The notes: generated from the sequence alone by a model not told the origin. 42,136 nt of DNA from an uncultured Collinsella sp. (GCA_902474645.1 CABRWN010000001.1:1-42136), one strand, 5' to 3'; positions 8,333-16,145 are shown, counted from the first letter of the stretch. Numbers and translations: made by a program.

Positions 8333-9436
8333 CTAGATGCGGACCGGCATGACCAGATACAGGTAGTTGATCTTGTCGTAGGACTTGAAGATGCCCGCCT
8401 GCGAGTAGCTCTTGAGCTCCAGCGTGATCTCCTTCTCCTTGGACAGGGCATTGAGGCAGCCGAAGATGTAGTGGTAGTTGAAGGCGATGGTGCCCGACTC
8501 GCCCTCGGCCTCGACATCGATCGTCTCCTGCGCAAGGTCCTGGTCATTGGAAATGGAGGACAGGCCCATCTGCCCGTTCTCGACATCGATCTCGAACTTG
8601 ACGGCGGGGTTGGCGCTCGCGATAACGGCCACGCGTTTGAGGGCGGCGTTAAAGGCGGCGACGTCGATCTTGACGCTCGTCACGCACGAATCGGGGATGA
8701 GCTGCTTGTAGTTGGGGTACACGCCCTCGATGCGGCGAGACACGTAGGTGGTGTTGCCGGCCTCAAAGACAACCTGGGTGTCAGTAGCCCCGATCATGAT
8801 GGTCGCCTGGCTGGCCATGATGTTCAGCGCGTCGTTAAAGGCGTCGGCCGGAACGTTGAGTTCAAAGGAACCCTCGAGGGTCGAGGTCTCGACCTGCGTA
8901 TCGCACACGGCCAAGCGGAAGGAATCGGTCGCCACCAAGCGCACGGTGTTGTTCTCGACCTTCATGTGTACGCCGCCCAGGATGGGGCGGGCCTTGTCGG
9001 TCGAGGTAACGCGCCATACGCGGCTGACCATCTCGGACAAGATATCGGTCGGCAGCTCCACGGCACTCTCGATGGCATAGGCCGGAAACTCGGGGAAGTC
9101 ATTGGCATCGAGCGTGTTCAGGCGGAAAGAGCTCTTCTCGCAACCAATCAGCACCTGGCGCTCGGACAGCTCAAAGGTGACCGGGGCATCGGGGAGGGTC
9201 TTGGTGATATTGGAGAGCATCTTACAGGGGATAACCATCTCGCCCTCTTCTTCGACATGCGCCGCGATGCGATGACGGATCGAGATGGTGTAGTTAGAGG
9301 TCTGGAATTCCAAGATGCCGTCTTGCGCCTTGACGAGCACGCCCGACAGGATGGGAAGGGTGGATGCCGAAGCGACACCCTTCATAACGACGCCGATGGC
9401 TTGTGTAAGCGAGCTCTGGCTGACGGTGAACTTCAT
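8333..9436 (-). CDS. dnaN: DNA polymerase III beta sliding clamp
   Basis: A 367-residue protein of the usual clamp length. It starts M-K-F-T-V-S-Q-S-S-L and ends Y-L-V-M-P-V-R-I, the conserved C-terminal strand of the third clamp domain. The R-R-I-E-G-V-Y-P-N-Y motif sits in the middle domain. Two subunits form the ring that tethers polymerase III to DNA. The ATG at 9436 has GAAAGG upstream at reduced spacing. It follows dnaA after 238 bp, a gap that carries likely origin elements, and precedes recF by 9 bp. Confidence 0.97.
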   Translation of the reverse strand: MKFTVSQSSLTQAIGVVMKGVASASTLPILSGVLVKAQDGILEFQTSNYTISIRHRIAAHVEEEGEMVIPCKMLSNITKTLPDAPVTFELSERQVLIGCEKSSFRLNTLDANDFPEFPAYAIESAVELPTDILSEMVSRVWRVTSTDKARPILGGVHMKVENNTVRLVATDSFRLAVCDTQVETSTLEGSFELNVPADAFNDALNIMASQATIMIGATDTQVVFEAGNTTYVSRRIEGVYPNYKQLIPDSCVTSVKIDVAAFNAALKRVAVIASANPAVKFEIDVENGQMGLSSISNDQDLAQETIDVEAEGESGTIAFNYHYIFGCLNALSKEKEITLELKSYSQAGIFKSYDKINYLYLVMPVRI

Positions 9437-9674
9437 CTTTTAATACCTTTCTATAGATATAAATATTTTAATAATAGTAATAGCACTGACGAAACTGTTG
9501 ATTACTCCCAAAGACGCAGGTCAGACCCAGAAAGAGAATCGACAGCAACCTGTGTGCAACGGGGGTGGTTTTCCACGTTCAAAACCTGCGCAAAACTTTT
9601 CATCACCGCGGGTTAGGTTTTAGACACCTTATGCCCGTGGTTTCGACAAGTTTTCAACAGATGTCTCTATTTCC
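9437..9674. other. dnaA-dnaN intergenic region: probable oriC unwinding part
   Basis: About 45 nearly pure A/T bases (9437-9483) stand out in a GC-rich genome. They end in five consecutive triplets TAA TAA TAG TAA TAG (9469-9483), which match the DnaA-trio motif of the basal unwinding system. A DnaA-box-like TGTTGATTA (9496-9504), TTTTCCACG (9569-9577) and TTTTCAACA (9651-9659) follow. The last is preceded by TTTCGACAA, the same pairing seen in the other origin candidate at 12822-12838. No canonical TTATCCACA was seen. This position, downstream of dnaA, is where B. subtilis opens its origin. Assignment is inference from motif and location. Confidence 0.65.
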
Positions 9675-11390
9675 CTACGAGCGCAGTGTAATTTTATCGC
9701 GCAACGATTTGAGGTCTTCGGTGACGGTGCGGTCTTCCTGGATCATCTTCTGGACTTTTTTGTAGCTTGTGCTGACGGTCGAGTGGTTGCGGTTGCCAAA
9801 TTCGGCGCCCACCGCCGTGGTCGTCATCTCGCACATCTCGATGGCCAGGTAGATAGCGATATGGCGTGCTTTGGCGATATTGGCGTTGCGACGCGGGCCG
9901 ATGAGTTCCTCGTGCGTCACGCCGTACTGCTCTTCGATGACGGACTGAACCGTCTGGACGTTGATCTTTTTGGCCGATGTGTCGAAGTACTGGCTGGCGA
10001 TGGCGTCGATATCGTCAAAGGTGAGTTCCCCGCCCTCGCGCTCGCGGTCGCCCGCCTCGCCGGCGCAGCGCTCGCAAAAGCTCTCGAGTTCGCGGATGTT
10101 GGTGCCCGAGACCTCGGCCATGTGTTTAAAGTGCTCGTCGGTCAGGTGCCCGCCGTCGCCCCCATAGGCCGCCAGCAGCGAGTCGTCGCCTGCCTCGGGA
10201 GCGGCGACGATGGTGTTCTCGTAATAGCGCTGCAAGATCTTGTATTTCATCTCGTAGCTGGGCTCTGCGACCAGGCAGAGCATGCCGGCGTTGAAGCGGC
10301 TGGTCAGACGCTCGTCCATGCTCAGGTCCTTGGGGGCGCGGTCTGCCGCGATGACGACCTTCTTGTTGTTGCGGATGAACTCGTCCATGAGCTGGAAAAA
10401 GTAGTCCACGCTCGCGCGCTTGCCGATGATGTTTTGGATGTCATCGATGATGAGCACGTCCACGCCGTGGTACGCCTGCATGATGGGGGCGTTGCTCTTC
10501 TTTTGGCGGTCGAACTCGGTCATCAGGTCGTCCAGATATGCCTGGGAGTTGGCATACTTGACCTTGATCTCGGGCGACTTCTCGGCGAGCTCGTTTTTGA
10601 TGGCAAGCAGCAGGTGCGTCTTGCCCAGGCCCGATTTGCCGTAGATGAACAGTGATGTGCACGTGCCGCGCTCGTCCGCGAGGGCGGCAAACTTGAGTGC
10701 CGAGCGATAGGCATGGCTGTTCTCGGGGCCGTAGACAAAGTTCTCAAAGGTAAATTTTGAGTTCGCGGCGAGCGGGGCTCCATCCGTATTCTGCTCGGCC
10801 GGCACGGTCGGTGCTGGCATGGGTGAAGTGGGGGTCGCAGCTTGCGTGGGTTTAGTCGGCGCTCCACCCTTCATCTGGTTCATCATGCGACGAAAATCAT
10901 CGGCCGAGAGCGTGTTCTTGATTGCAATGCCCGAATCCGCGCCCGCCGCTGCGTCGTGAGCGATGGGCATGTGCGTGACGGGTGCGTTCGTTGACGTCGC
11001 CGCCGCGGTCGGCAACGGTGCCATGGTTTCACGGGAAACATCGCTGTGCTGGTGCTCGATTGTCGGCACGTCGCCTGCGAAGGCCGGCACCGCCGGGGAA
11101 GCGGCGGGGGGCGCCGTCGCGGCGGCGGATTCCGTCGCGGCGCCTTGCGGTGCCACGATGTCGAGCGCAATCGGTGCAAAGGCGATTTCTTCCAGATAGG
11201 CCTCAATAGTCGGCTGATGCTTTTTGAGCTGCGCGATGGCAAAGCGCGAGGGGGCCTCGATCGTGAGCGTATCTTCGGTCAGGCTTATGGCGCGCGATTG
11301 CCCCAGCATGTTGATGAGGCGTGCATCTTGGCCGTCGCGCTGGCAAAAGGCGATGGCATCCCCCAGGATGATGCTTGCTTCCTCGTCCAC
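9675..11390 (-). CDS. dnaA: Chromosomal replication initiator DnaA
   Basis: A 571-residue DnaA, longer than most because the linker between domain I (about 1-90) and the AAA+ domain is a Pro/Ala/Thr-rich stretch to about residue 205. Walker A G-K-S-G-L-G-K-T-H (about 248-256) and Walker B V-L-I-I-D-D-I-Q-N are intact. Domain IV ends with F-G-N-R-N-H-S-T-V (531-539), where the usual signature is F-G-G-R-D-H-T-T-V. The position of E. coli D433 is Asn (N535), H434 is kept (H536), and T435 is Ser (S537). GTG start, GGGAGA upstream. It follows the ATP-binding gene after 15 bp on the same strand, so the two are probably cotranscribed. It contains a parS-like sequence in the linker. Confidence 0.97.
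   Translation of the reverse strand: MDEEASIILGDAIAFCQRDGQDARLINMLGQSRAISLTEDTLTIEAPSRFAIAQLKKHQPTIEAYLEEIAFAPIALDIVAPQGAATESAAATAPPAASPAVPAFAGDVPTIEHQHSDVSRETMAPLPTAAATSTNAPVTHMPIAHDAAAGADSGIAIKNTLSADDFRRMMNQMKGGAPTKPTQAATPTSPMPAPTVPAEQNTDGAPLAANSKFTFENFVYGPENSHAYRSALKFAALADERGTCTSLFIYGKSGLGKTHLLLAIKNELAEKSPEIKVKYANSQAYLDDLMTEFDRQKKSNAPIMQAYHGVDVLIIDDIQNIIGKRASVDYFFQLMDEFIRNNKKVVIAADRAPKDLSMDERLTSRFNAGMLCLVAEPSYEMKYKILQRYYENTIVAAPEAGDDSLLAAYGGDGGHLTDEHFKHMAEVSGTNIRELESFCERCAGEAGDREREGGELTFDDIDAIASQYFDTSAKKINVQTVQSVIEEQYGVTHEELIGPRRNANIAKARHIAIYLAIEMCEMTTTAVGAEFGNRNHSTVSTSYKKVQKMIQEDRTVTEDLKSLRDKITLRS
11025..11040. promoter_or_regulatory. parS-like site inside dnaA
   Basis: GGTTTCACGGGAAACA matches the 16-bp parS consensus TGTTTCACGTGAAACA at 14 positions. 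On the coding strand it encodes V-S-R-E-T in the variable linker of DnaA, a place where protein constraint is low. ParB may bind it weakly. Confidence 0.5.
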
Positions 11391-11405
11391 TGTCTCTCCC
11401 GTTCT

Positions 11406-12758
11406 TTAGCTCTGAGCTCGCACGCGAGCGGCGCCGAGTTCGGTCAGATGGTATTTCTGGCCATGCTTGATGACCAAGCCGGCCTGCGCCAAGTCATTGA
11501 GCGTGCGTGACCAAGTGGGGGCCGAGTTTCCAAACGCCCTCGCCAGATCGGTTGCACCGCACGCTTGATTTTGCGCCAGATAGCCCAGCGCGGCGTTGCC
11601 GCGATCGCTTACGAACACGTCCGGTTGTGGCTGCGCATACTGATTTGCTGCATTAGGATACATCATTTGAGCTGCTGGTTGTTGAGAACTCTGCATCGGC
11701 GGCATTTGCTGTTGAAAACTTTGAGGCCACTGTTGGTAAGGCTGTGGAGGCACCTGCTGGGCCCAGGGGTTGTACTGCTGCTGCGGCATCTGCTGGTACG
11801 GCTGCTGATATCCCTGCTGGTACTGCTGCGGGAACTGCTGGCCGCACCCCAGTGGCGACATCTGCTGATATGGATATCCCTGTTGGTACGGCTGATAGCC
11901 CATTTGCTGGCCACCCGGTGCCCCCGTCGCCTGCTGCATTGCTGCTGCATCCTGATCCGCCAGCGGCATGGCCTCTGGCATGTTTGGCGGCATCGACATC
12001 GATGCCGCTTGGGGTTCTTGTGTAGGAAGCATTCCGGGCTGCTGCATCTGTCCCACGGGGGGCTGCATCTGCTGCGTTGCCATGGGCTGCTGCGCAAAAG
12101 CTCCCGGCAGGGGATATGTGGGCTGCTCCGTCTCGGGCCGCACGGCAGCGCCGCGTCCGCCGGCACGCTCGATTTCCTGCACGCGTTTAGGGTTCAGGCT
12201 TACCGTAACCACGGTGCCGTTGCCCATGTTGTCCTCGATGGATACGGCACCGCCGGCGTTTTCCAAATACTCCTGCACCATGGGAAACCCTGCTCCGGTT
12301 CCACGGATATAGCGCTTCATCTTGCTGTTTGCACTGGTAACGCCAAAGTCGAAAGCGCGCTCCTTGTCGTCGATGCCGGGTCCTTGATCGGCAAAGCGGA
12401 TGGTGTCTCCGCCGTCCAGAATCGAGATGATGGGCTCGGCAAAGTGCGCGTGGATAAAGTTTTCGACAATCTCGCGGATGACCATGAGCGAGATATGGCC
12501 ACCTTGTTCTTTCATGCACTGGTAGACGGTGTTGGTGGTCTCTTCCAAATACGTGCGGACATCTTGCGGATCAATGACGATCACACGCGGTGTCGACAGC
12601 ATGTCGTCATAGACGGCGATGCGTGCGGCGTACATGGCTTTTGGCGCCTGCGTGGTCGTCTGCTCGCCTTCCTCACGCTCTTCGCGCACGCCGGTGATGT
12701 GCTCGTTGTCGGGTGCCGGGTCTCCGGAATCGACCATGGTGTAAAAGTCGTCAGACAT
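11406..12758 (-). CDS. GHKL ATP-binding protein with Gln-rich linker and winged-helix C-terminus
   Basis: A 450-residue protein without a name. Residues 1-45 are acidic. Residues about 60-192 form a histidine-kinase-type ATPase fold: R-E-I-V-E-N (N100), D-Q-G-P-G-I-D (124-130), G-T-G-A-G-F (153-158) and G-N-G-T (179-182). There is no H-box or dimerisation domain. Residues about 210-385 are Gln/Pro/Met-rich with repeated Y-Q-Q. Residues about 390-450 look like a MarR-type winged helix (A-L-G-Y-L-A-Q-N-Q, A-T-D-L-A-R-A-F, L-A-Q-A-G-L-V-I, Y-H-L-T-E-L-G). It could be an ATP-sensing DNA-binding regulator or an anti-sigma-like factor. It precedes dnaA by 15 bp and starts at the origin-side gap, so it may regulate dnaA or read origin state. 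That is inference. Confidence 0.75.
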   Translation of the reverse strand: MSDDFYTMVDSGDPAPDNEHITGVREEREEGEQTTTQAPKAMYAARIAVYDDMLSTPRVIVIDPQDVRTYLEETTNTVYQCMKEQGGHISLMVIREIVENFIHAHFAEPIISILDGGDTIRFADQGPGIDDKERAFDFGVTSANSKMKRYIRGTGAGFPMVQEYLENAGGAVSIEDNMGNGTVVTVSLNPKRVQEIERAGGRGAAVRPETEQPTYPLPGAFAQQPMATQQMQPPVGQMQQPGMLPTQEPQAASMSMPPNMPEAMPLADQDAAAMQQATGAPGGQQMGYQPYQQGYPYQQMSPLGCGQQFPQQYQQGYQQPYQQMPQQQYNPWAQQVPPQPYQQWPQSFQQQMPPMQSSQQPAAQMMYPNAANQYAQPQPDVFVSDRGNAALGYLAQNQACGATDLARAFGNSAPTWSRTLNDLAQAGLVIKHGQKYHLTELGAARVRAQS

Positions 12759-13040
12759 GCCGCTCGCAATCTTTCATAAGGTTTCGAACAAATAGTAGCT
12801 CACTGTGCAATGTTTCTCATCTTTCGACAACTTTTCAAAACCTGTTGAAAACTTTGGAAAACGGACGAAAAGTTCTCAACATTGCCAACATGACCTGTTG
12901 AAAACTCGATGAAATATCGTGAAAAGTTGCCATACACCGCTAAATCGAGCTCGGCTTATGGGGGAACCGTGTGAACTGCGCAACCTTTTACCTTTGATTT
13001 CTTGACATTTGAACATTGATTTCCCTACAATCTTCAAGCT
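12759..13040. other. Origin-side intergenic region with repeated TTTTCAACA-type boxes
   Basis: Two exact copies of CCTGTTGAAAACT (12841-12853 and 12894-12906), 53 bp apart, contain TGTTGAAAA, the reverse complement of TTTTCAACA. TTTTCAAAA (12832-12840) faces the first copy, so the two form an inverted pair. TTCTCAACA (12873-12881), TTTCGACAA (12822-12830) and TTTCGAACA (12782-12790) are related. All genes to the left run leftward and all to the right run rightward, so replication probably starts here or in the dnaA-dnaN gap. It also contains the promoters of the divergent genes. Confidence 0.65.
13002..13031 (+). promoter_or_regulatory. rpmH promoter
   Basis: TTGACA (13002-13007) and TACAAT (13026-13031) are separated by 18 bp, close to the vegetative sigma consensus. 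Transcription would begin near 13038, about 65 bp before rpmH, and could read through rnpA-yidD-yidC-jag to the terminator at 15251. Confidence 0.85.
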
Positions 13041-13103
13041 CACGTGTCTATATCTGCGTCCGCGCCCCCGCGGACACTCGAAATGCAGCAGGAGGAACTT
13101 AAG

Positions 13104-13238
13104 ATGAAGCGTACGTATCAGCCTAATAAGCGTAAGCGTGCCAAGACCCATGGCTTCCGTGCCCGTATGGCCACTAAGGGTGGTCGTGCCGTGCTCGCCC
13201 GTCGTCGCGCCAAGGGCCGCAAGCGTCTCACTGTCTAG
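13104..13238 (+). CDS. rpmH: Ribosomal protein bL34
   Basis: A 44-residue, Arg/Lys-rich protein beginning M-K-R-T-Y-Q-P-N-K-R-K-R and ending G-R-K-R-L-T-V, the bL34 pattern. It is part of the large subunit. The chosen start is the ATG with AGGAGGAA 12 bases upstream. A longer frame from 13044 exists but its first 20 residues are not bL34-like. rnpA follows after 20 bp, as in most bacteria. Confidence 0.97.
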   Translation: MKRTYQPNKRKRAKTHGFRARMATKGGRAVLARRRAKGRKRLTV

Positions 13239-13258
13239 CAGCGATACACACATCTCGC

Positions 13259-13597
13259 ATGAAGACTATTAAGTCTCGGCAAGATTTCGAGCATGTGTTC
13301 AGTCAGGGGCGTCGTTTCAATCACCCTCTGATTCGAATGACCATATGTGAATCGGTTGGCGAAGGCGACTCCGGAAGGGTCGCCTTCGTTGGTGCTAAGC
13401 GACTCGGTTGTGCCGTCGTGCGCAACCGATCTAAGCGTGTGATGCGCGAGGCCGCCCGCAGCTGCGGATTTCCCGTTGCGGGTTATGACATCATCTTGTT
13501 CGCAACTCCCAAGACGAGGGTTTCCTCGCCGCAGGAGATGGACAAGGCGTTGCGTTCGCTTATGAAGCGCGCCGGCGTTGCCGGGGAGGAGCGATGA
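13259..13597 (+). CDS. rnpA: Ribonuclease P protein component
   Basis: A 112-residue basic protein carrying the RNase P signature R-N-R-S-K-R-V-M-R-E. It binds the catalytic RNA that matures tRNA 5' ends. The opening M-K-T-I-K-S-R-Q-D-F-E-H-V-F is typical. There is no strong Shine-Dalgarno, so it may depend on rpmH translation. Its TGA stop overlaps the ATG of yidD by four bases. Confidence 0.95.
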   Translation: MKTIKSRQDFEHVFSQGRRFNHPLIRMTICESVGEGDSGRVAFVGAKRLGCAVVRNRSKRVMREAARSCGFPVAGYDIILFATPKTRVSSPQEMDKALRSLMKRAGVAGEER

Positions 13598-13818
13598 GCA
13601 ATCACGTTTTGCGACGTGTTGCCATCGCTCCTATTCGCATATATCAACAGGTTATTTCGCCCTTATTGCCTGACGCGTGCATTTATTACCCAACGTGCTC
13701 GCAATACGCCATCCAGGCGATTGAGAAGTACGGTTTTTTGAGAGGCTGCTGGCTTGCCGTGAGGCGCATCGCTCGCTGCAATCCCCTGCACGTCGGCGGT
13801 TATGACCCTGTGCCTTAG
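13594..13818 (+). CDS. yidD: Membrane protein insertion efficiency factor YidD
   Basis: A 74-residue protein of the YidD family (Haemolytic domain, DUF37): I-R-I-Y-Q-Q-V-I-S-P, then Y-Y-P-T-C-S-Q-Y-A-I-Q-A-I-E-K-Y-G and R-C-N-P-L-H-V-G-G-Y-D-P-V-P. It is a peripheral inner-membrane protein that assists YidC. It overlaps the rnpA stop (ATGA) and precedes yidC by 29 bp, which is the conserved order. Confidence 0.95.
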   Translation: MSNHVLRRVAIAPIRIYQQVISPLLPDACIYYPTCSQYAIQAIEKYGFLRGCWLAVRRIARCNPLHVGGYDPVP

Positions 13819-13847
13819 CGGGCACTCGCTATCGGAGGAAAACTTAC

Positions 13848-14618
13848 ATGTGGGATTGGATCGTTAACATCATTTTCGAGCTGCTCAAGCTCATCCAGGC
13901 CTTTGCGGTCGACTGGGGCCTGTCCATCATCATCCTGGTGGTCATCATCCGTCTGCTGCTGACGCCGCTCATGCTCAAGTCGACAAAGTCGACGGCTCGC
14001 ATGCAGGTGCTGCAGCCCAAGATGCTCGAAATCCAGGAGCGCTACGCCGACGATCCCCAGCGTCAGGCCGAGGAGATGCAGAAGTTCTACAGCGAGAACA
14101 AGTTCAATCCGCTGGCCGGCTGCCTGCCGCTTCTGATTCAGATGCCCGTCCTTATCGCCCTGTTCACGCTTCTGCGCAACCTGCCGCAGTACTTTAACGA
14201 GGGCACGTTCTCGTTCTTCAACATCCTGCCCGACCTGACCACCACGCCGAGCGCTTCCTTTGCCGATGGCTTTATGGTTGCGTTGCCTGCGCTGGTTTGC
14301 CTGATTCTCTTCGCTGTCTTGACCCTGATTCCGCAGCTGTATATGTCCCGCAATCAGACCGGTCAGCAGGCCCAGAGCATGCGTATGATGGCCGTTGTCA
14401 TGACCGTTATGATGCTTTGGATGGGCTGGAGCCTGCCCGTCGGCGTTCTGCTGTACTACGATGTGTCTTCTGCCTGGCAGGTTATCCAGCAGATCTTTGT
14501 GACGCAGAAGGTCATCGACAAGGCGAAGGCCGATGAGGAGGAGCGTCTTAAGAACGCTCCGCTGCAGGTTGAGGTCACTCGTCGCGAGAAGAAGCCGCGC
14601 CCGCACAAGAAGAAGTAG
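13848..14618 (+). CDS. yidC: Membrane protein insertase YidC (Oxa1 family)
   Basis: A 256-residue Oxa1/YidC insertase without the large periplasmic domain of proteobacteria. Several hydrophobic segments are visible, one near the start (W-D-W-I-V-N-I-I-F-E-L-L), one around L-S-I-I-I-L-V-V-I-I-R and two near V-A-L-P-A-L-V-C-L-I and M-A-V-V-M-T-V-M-M. An Arg in the first transmembrane helix region (I-I-R) fits the conserved groove Arg. The C-terminus is Lys/Arg-rich and ends K-P-R-P-H-K-K-K. AGGAGG lies upstream. It inserts membrane proteins alone or with SecYEG. Confidence 0.95.
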   Translation: MWDWIVNIIFELLKLIQAFAVDWGLSIIILVVIIRLLLTPLMLKSTKSTARMQVLQPKMLEIQERYADDPQRQAEEMQKFYSENKFNPLAGCLPLLIQMPVLIALFTLLRNLPQYFNEGTFSFFNILPDLTTTPSASFADGFMVALPALVCLILFAVLTLIPQLYMSRNQTGQQAQSMRMMAVVMTVMMLWMGWSLPVGVLLYYDVSSAWQVIQQIFVTQKVIDKAKADEEERLKNAPLQVEVTRREKKPRPHKKK

Positions 14619-14635
14619 TGGGATATCAATCTTAT

Positions 14636-14648
14636 TTAGGTACCTAAC
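14636..14648. repeat. Palindrome TTAGGTACCTAA, first copy
   Basis: TTAGGTACCTAAC lies between yidC and jag, just upstream of the jag ribosome site. An identical 13-mer occurs at 18140-18152, overlapping the stop of the gene after parB. The function is unknown. Confidence 0.55.
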
Positions 14649-14662
14649 TTTTGGAGTACGTT

Positions 14663-15232
14663 ATGTCTGAAGAGATCATCGAGGATATGCTTGAGGAGGT
14701 TGCCCCGCAGGTCGCGGGCGATTATCCCGAGATTGCACAGCGCTACAAGGCTGGTGAAGAGCTGACCGATGAGGAGCTCGACACCATTGCCGATGTTGCG
14801 ATTTCCATCCTGCGTTCCATCCTTTCGCACTTCGATGCCGCCAACTCTCCTATCGATGAGTATGAGGGCGACGAGGGTGAGCTGATTTTGGATGTAACGG
14901 CTCCCGACCTTGCCGTTCTCATTGGCCGTCATGGTCGCACCCTTGATGCCCTTCAGGTTATGTTCTCTTTGCTGGTGAGCCGCAAACTTGGCTTTAGGTA
15001 TCCGGTTGTAGTGGACGTCGAGGGATATAAGAGCCGCCGTCAGGACAAGGTTGCCTCCATGGCTCAGTCTGCTGCCGAGCGTGCCATTCGCACTCATAAG
15101 AGTGTTTCGCTTCCGCCCATGAATGCCTACGAGCGTCGACTGGTTCACATTGCACTTCGTGGCAATGATGCCGTCGATACTCATTCTGAGGGTTCTGACC
15201 CTGATCGCCATGTGGTGATTGTTGCTCGATAA
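14663..15232 (+). CDS. jag: Jag/KhpB-type RNA-binding protein (KH and R3H domains)
   Basis: A 189-residue protein. The acidic N-terminal third (residues 1-70) differs from the Jag_N domain of Firmicutes. A KH domain follows with V-L-I-G-R-H-G-R-T-L-D-A-L-Q, and an R3H domain with P-M-N-A-Y-E-R-R-L-V-H at about 155-165. It is the usual partner downstream of yidC and binds RNA. ATG at 14663 is chosen because TTGGAG lies 8 bases upstream. A TTG at 14651 overlaps that ribosome site. The unit ends at a strong terminator 18 bp downstream. Confidence 0.93.
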   Translation: MSEEIIEDMLEEVAPQVAGDYPEIAQRYKAGEELTDEELDTIADVAISILRSILSHFDAANSPIDEYEGDEGELILDVTAPDLAVLIGRHGRTLDALQVMFSLLVSRKLGFRYPVVVDVEGYKSRRQDKVASMAQSAAERAIRTHKSVSLPPMNAYERRLVHIALRGNDAVDTHSEGSDPDRHVVIVAR

Positions 15233-15250
15233 TCTACTCGAGCTTATGCT

Positions 15251-15282
15251 AAGGGGACGTGGTTTCCACGTCCCCTTTTTTT
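15251..15282 (+). terminator. Terminator of the rpmH-jag unit
   Basis: AAGGGGACGTGG pairs with CCACGTCCCCTT around three T and is followed by a T-run. The stem has 12 base pairs and is one of the strongest in the window. Confidence 0.95.
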
Positions 15283-15328
15283 GTCAAAAGTTCTCGATAC
15301 ACTGATTTTTGTCAGAAAGGAGCTTTCG

Positions 15329-16066
15329 TTGTTAGTACTTACTGATCAGCAGGCTGACGAGATGCTGAGTCGCCTAACTTCCTATTGCAAAGAGTATTCC
15401 TTGAGCGTAACTGATGTTGAGCTGAGGAAATGTATTCAACATTTGGATTTGGTTCTGGAAACAAATAAGACGACCAATCTCACCCGTATTCTTAACGTAG
15501 AGGATGCTGCCGTACTTCATATCCTCGACTCACTTGTTTTGCTCCCCTATATCAATAAGGCTCCTGAGGGAGCTTTGCTCGATATGGGTACAGGTGCGGG
15601 CTTCCCTGGTATTCCGTTAACGCTAGCCACGCATCGTAAAGCTACTTATATTGACTCTGTTGGCAAGAAGGTTGATGCTGTCAATTCCTTTGTCCATGCT
15701 CTTGGATTAAAACATGCTCATGCGGTTCATGATCGTCTTGAAGAATATGCTCGAAGCCATAAGAAGCAGTTCTCTGTCGTAACCGCCCGCGCACTGGCCC
15801 CTCTACCGATTCTTGTTGAGTATGCGGCTCCGTTCCTCAAGGATGGAGGTCTATTTGTTATCACCAAGGGCAATCCTTCGGATGAGGAGCTTGCTTCCGG
15901 CATGTCAGCAGCTAAGATTTGCGGCTTCACTTCGCTTCTGAATGACGCAATTGATTTGCCTGAGGGCTTGGGCCACAGGGAGTTCATTGTTCTTAAGAAG
16001 AGTCATCCAGCATCTGTTTCATTACCTCGTGCAAATGGCATGGCAAAGAAGAATCCGCTTGCCTAG
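15329..16066 (+). CDS. rsmG: 16S rRNA (guanine-527-N7) methyltransferase
   Basis: RsmG (GidB) methylates G527 of 16S rRNA with S-adenosylmethionine. The SAM-binding loop L-L-D-M-G-T-G-A-G-F-P-G-I-P-L (about residues 83-97) is exact. N-L-T-R-I and H-I-L-D-S-L precede it as expected. A TTG at 15329 is taken as the start because AGAAAGGAG ends six bases before it; the frame is open from 15281, which falls in the terminator tail. Predicted length 245 residues, normal for the family. The stop lies two bases before the first parS site, and codon use is more AT-rich than in the distant genes. Confidence 0.93.
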   Translation: MLVLTDQQADEMLSRLTSYCKEYSLSVTDVELRKCIQHLDLVLETNKTTNLTRILNVEDAAVLHILDSLVLLPYINKAPEGALLDMGTGAGFPGIPLTLATHRKATYIDSVGKKVDAVNSFVHALGLKHAHAVHDRLEEYARSHKKQFSVVTARALAPLPILVEYAAPFLKDGGLFVITKGNPSDEELASGMSAAKICGFTSLLNDAIDLPEGLGHREFIVLKKSHPASVSLPRANGMAKKNPLA

Positions 16067-16067
16067 A

Positions 16068-16083
16068 TGTTTCACGTGAAACA
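16068..16083. promoter_or_regulatory. parS site 1
   Basis: TGTTTCACGTGAAACA is a perfect 16-bp palindrome identical to the bacterial parS consensus. It begins directly after the rsmG stop codon. Confidence 0.95.
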
Positions 16084-16106
16084 TAATGGATACTAACAAC
16101 TTGCAG

Positions 16107-16122
16107 TGTTTCACGTGAAACA
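16107..16122. promoter_or_regulatory. parS site 2
   Basis: This is a second perfect TGTTTCACGTGAAACA, 39 bp centre-to-centre from site 1. Confidence 0.95.
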
Positions 16123-16145
16123 TGGCGGTTGATATCGAATCGGAA

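Noticed and set aside
7523..9616. A 697-codon plus-strand frame opposite recF and dnaN
   Set aside because: It spans two known genes and the origin gap in antisense and has no recognisable domain.
12759..13040. Classical DnaA boxes (TTATCCACA)
   Set aside because: None found on either strand in the gap; only TTTTCAACA-related repeats, which are reported instead.
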